DNA of 22,500 nucleotides from Cryptococcus deneoformans JEC21 (taxonomy: Eukaryota; Basidiomycota; Tremellomycetes; Tremellales; Cryptococcaceae): contig NC_006670.1 of assembly GCF_000091045.1 (NCBI RefSeq), forward strand, positions 1,338,861 to 1,361,360, written 5' to 3'. The translations under genes and the position numbers were made by a program. Positions 20,932 through 22,500 of the stretch are shown here, one piece after another. Position 1 is the first letter of the stretch. Each line of letters opens with the position of its first letter. The notes under the pieces were generated by a model that was not told the DNA's origin, searched no databases, and worked only from the letters and a program-made list of their open reading frames with translations.

Positions 20932-22500
20932 TCAAACAGGAGGAGCAATGGTACTCTCCATCCTAAGGGTCTTGTCGGTAGGTCCCTTGGAAGGGGGGGC
21001 ATGTCTTCGGATCCAAATTCTTTTGAGCCACTTGTAGAGCTCAGTAGCACCGACATACACAATGATCATGCCGAAGATAATACCCCATTCCCACCTGGGA
21101 CCGTCGAGCAAAAACACCTTGTTATTAATCACAGGAATGTACACGACAGGGAACTATGTTCATCATTAATTGACGTCGTAGGCCAGATAGATGGAAAAGG
21201 GCTTACAGCGGAAAGACTGAGGACAACGACACACCACAGCAACACCTTGTTGTCACGCAAATTGATTTGGGCCAACCCTTTGTTCAAGTGCTTACACTCC
21301 AAAGCATGGATCATGAGGACAATAACGAGGGTGGCAAAACAGGCAGCTCGAGCCTGATAGACGGGATCACAGATGCTGGGATCATCTTCGTTACAAAAAC
21401 GACCTAAATCTCCCTACTCATAAATCAGTAGTCACCCTTTTTCAGAGATGCAAATTGAACTTACAGGATAGTATCCCCAGAGTACAATGACGAAGTTGAC
21501 CAAACTGATGGAACCCATCAGGAAGCCGTAGAAGATCAGGTCGATGTAAAATTCGAGGGTAAAGATTTGATGGTATACTTCGGGCCCCTGCTCCATGGCG
21601 TCGATAGCTGTAGGTTCAAGACCTAGGGCAAGGGCTGGAGGTCCGGCAGCGAGAGTGTTGCTAAATGGGAGTCAGCCAAGCTTCGTGCAAGAATCAGGTA
21701 GTGACACGTACATCCAAAGAGCGGCAACAGGTGACAGGGGGAACACAGCCTGACCATTCTCATCCTTGAAAGCGAGACCAATCATCAGAACGATGATTTC
21801 AGCCAAGTTACCCGAAAGCAAGTACTAAAGAAGCCAAATCAGCTTTGTTTCCATCACATCACATCCATCGAATCACTCACGAGCAAGAATTTAGACAAAT
21901 TCTTGAAGACAGAACGACCCTTCCTAATAGCTCGAATGATGGTGCTGAAGTTGTCATCACTGAGGACGATACGCGCTGACTGCTTGGCAACATCGGAACC
22001 AGTACCCATGCCAACGCCCACATCGGCACGCTTGAGGGCGGGGGAGTCGTTGACGCCATCACCAGTCATGACTGTGCTTTGTCCTCGTCGATGAATGGCA
22101 TCGACCATTCGAACCTGGGAACTGTCAGCCAAAAACATACCATTAGATGTTAAACGGCTCACCTTGGTCTCGGGGGCGCAGCGAGCAACGACAAGAGGCA
22201 ACTCGGGCAGTTGATCAATTTCGTCTTCGCTCAAAGAGTCGAATTGCTGACCTGTCATGACGGAAGTCTTTGAGTAAGTCTTATCAAGAATACCAATGTT
22301 GAGAGCGATAGCTGTCGCGGTAGCAGGGTGATCGCCTGTCAACATCCGAGGGGTGATACCAGCCCTGAAACAATCAGCAACAGCGCCAGCAGATTCCTTT
22401 CTGGGTGGGTCGAAGATACCAGCAAGACCGAGGAAGTGAAAATCGGCTTCGAATGCGTCTCGAGGGGTAGATTTGACTTCGTCGACCATGCTGACAGGAA
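20932..22500 (-). CDS. ENA1: ENA-type sodium/potassium-exporting P-type ATPase (type IID), C-terminal 435 aa, truncated by window edge
   Basis: The CDS is complement of 20932-21153, 21207-21413, 21465-21660, 21712-21824, 21881-22114 and 22163 to beyond 22500. The visible part starts in the nucleotide-binding/phosphorylation domain: GIFDPPRKES, RMLTGDHPATA, CAPETK, the hinge MTGDGVNDSPALKRADVGVG and IVLSDDNF. It continues into membrane spans M5-M10 with SGNLAEIIVLMIGLAFKD, FPLSPVAALWINTLAAGPPA, the FPVVYIPVINNKVFL loop before the last span, and GATELYKWLKR. The last two motifs are typical of fungal ENA pumps and separate it from Ca2+-ATPases. Such pumps export Na+ or K+ at the plasma membrane and support growth at alkaline pH and high salt. 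The tail is short and basic. The phosphorylated DKTG segment and the N-terminal half lie outside the window. The intron at 22115-22162 is 48 nt and free of stops, so unspliced message would stay in frame. Confidence 0.9.

Overview
The window is nuclear DNA from a basidiomycete yeast, most probably the Cryptococcus neoformans/gattii group. Genes are dense and lie on both strands. Nearly every gene is cut by several short GT-AG introns (about 36-90 nt, mostly 48-65), many with a CTRAC/CTAAT branch sequence about 15-25 nt before the acceptor. Introns were placed by reading frame, splice sites and family conservation, without transcript data. I saw no bacterial-type operons, rRNA, tRNA or CRISPR.

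Layout. 2-305 (+): 3' end of an unidentified gene. 603-1931 (-): an unrecognised coiled-coil protein with four exons. 1932-3683: a long gene-poor stretch with many copies of a CAAGTTTG word and a 153-nt inverted repeat followed by nested hairpins, which looks like a small non-autonomous mobile element or its relic. 3684-5373 (+): mitochondrial-type 3-ketoacyl-CoA thiolase. 5758-7991 (+): dynein light intermediate chain. 8865-9943 (-): a secreted, calpain-like protein that appears to have lost its catalytic Cys and His. 10468-12846 (-): translation initiation factor eIF2B epsilon. 13109-15627 (+): DCAF11/LEC14B-type WD40 protein, sharing a 262-nt divergent promoter with eIF2B epsilon. 16362-18110 (+): SSU1/TDT-family sulfite or dicarboxylate transporter. 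18405-19142 (+): a doubtful, interrupted coding stretch. 19387-20662 (+): HSL-type alpha/beta hydrolase. 20932-22500 (-): the C-terminal half of an ENA-type sodium/potassium P-type ATPase, running off the right edge.

The genes are ordinary housekeeping or physiology genes with no shared pathway: fatty-acid oxidation, dynein transport, translation control, ubiquitin-ligase substrate receptor, sulfite and sodium export, ester hydrolysis. I find no defence system or biosynthetic cluster. The points most worth a second look are the secreted pseudo-calpain, the inverted-repeat element, two splicing oddities in the DCAF11 gene (a GC-AG intron and a 9-nt microexon), the altered P-loop and the alternative acceptor at the effector helix of the dynein chain, and a frame-preserving 48-nt intron inside the catalytic domain of ENA1.
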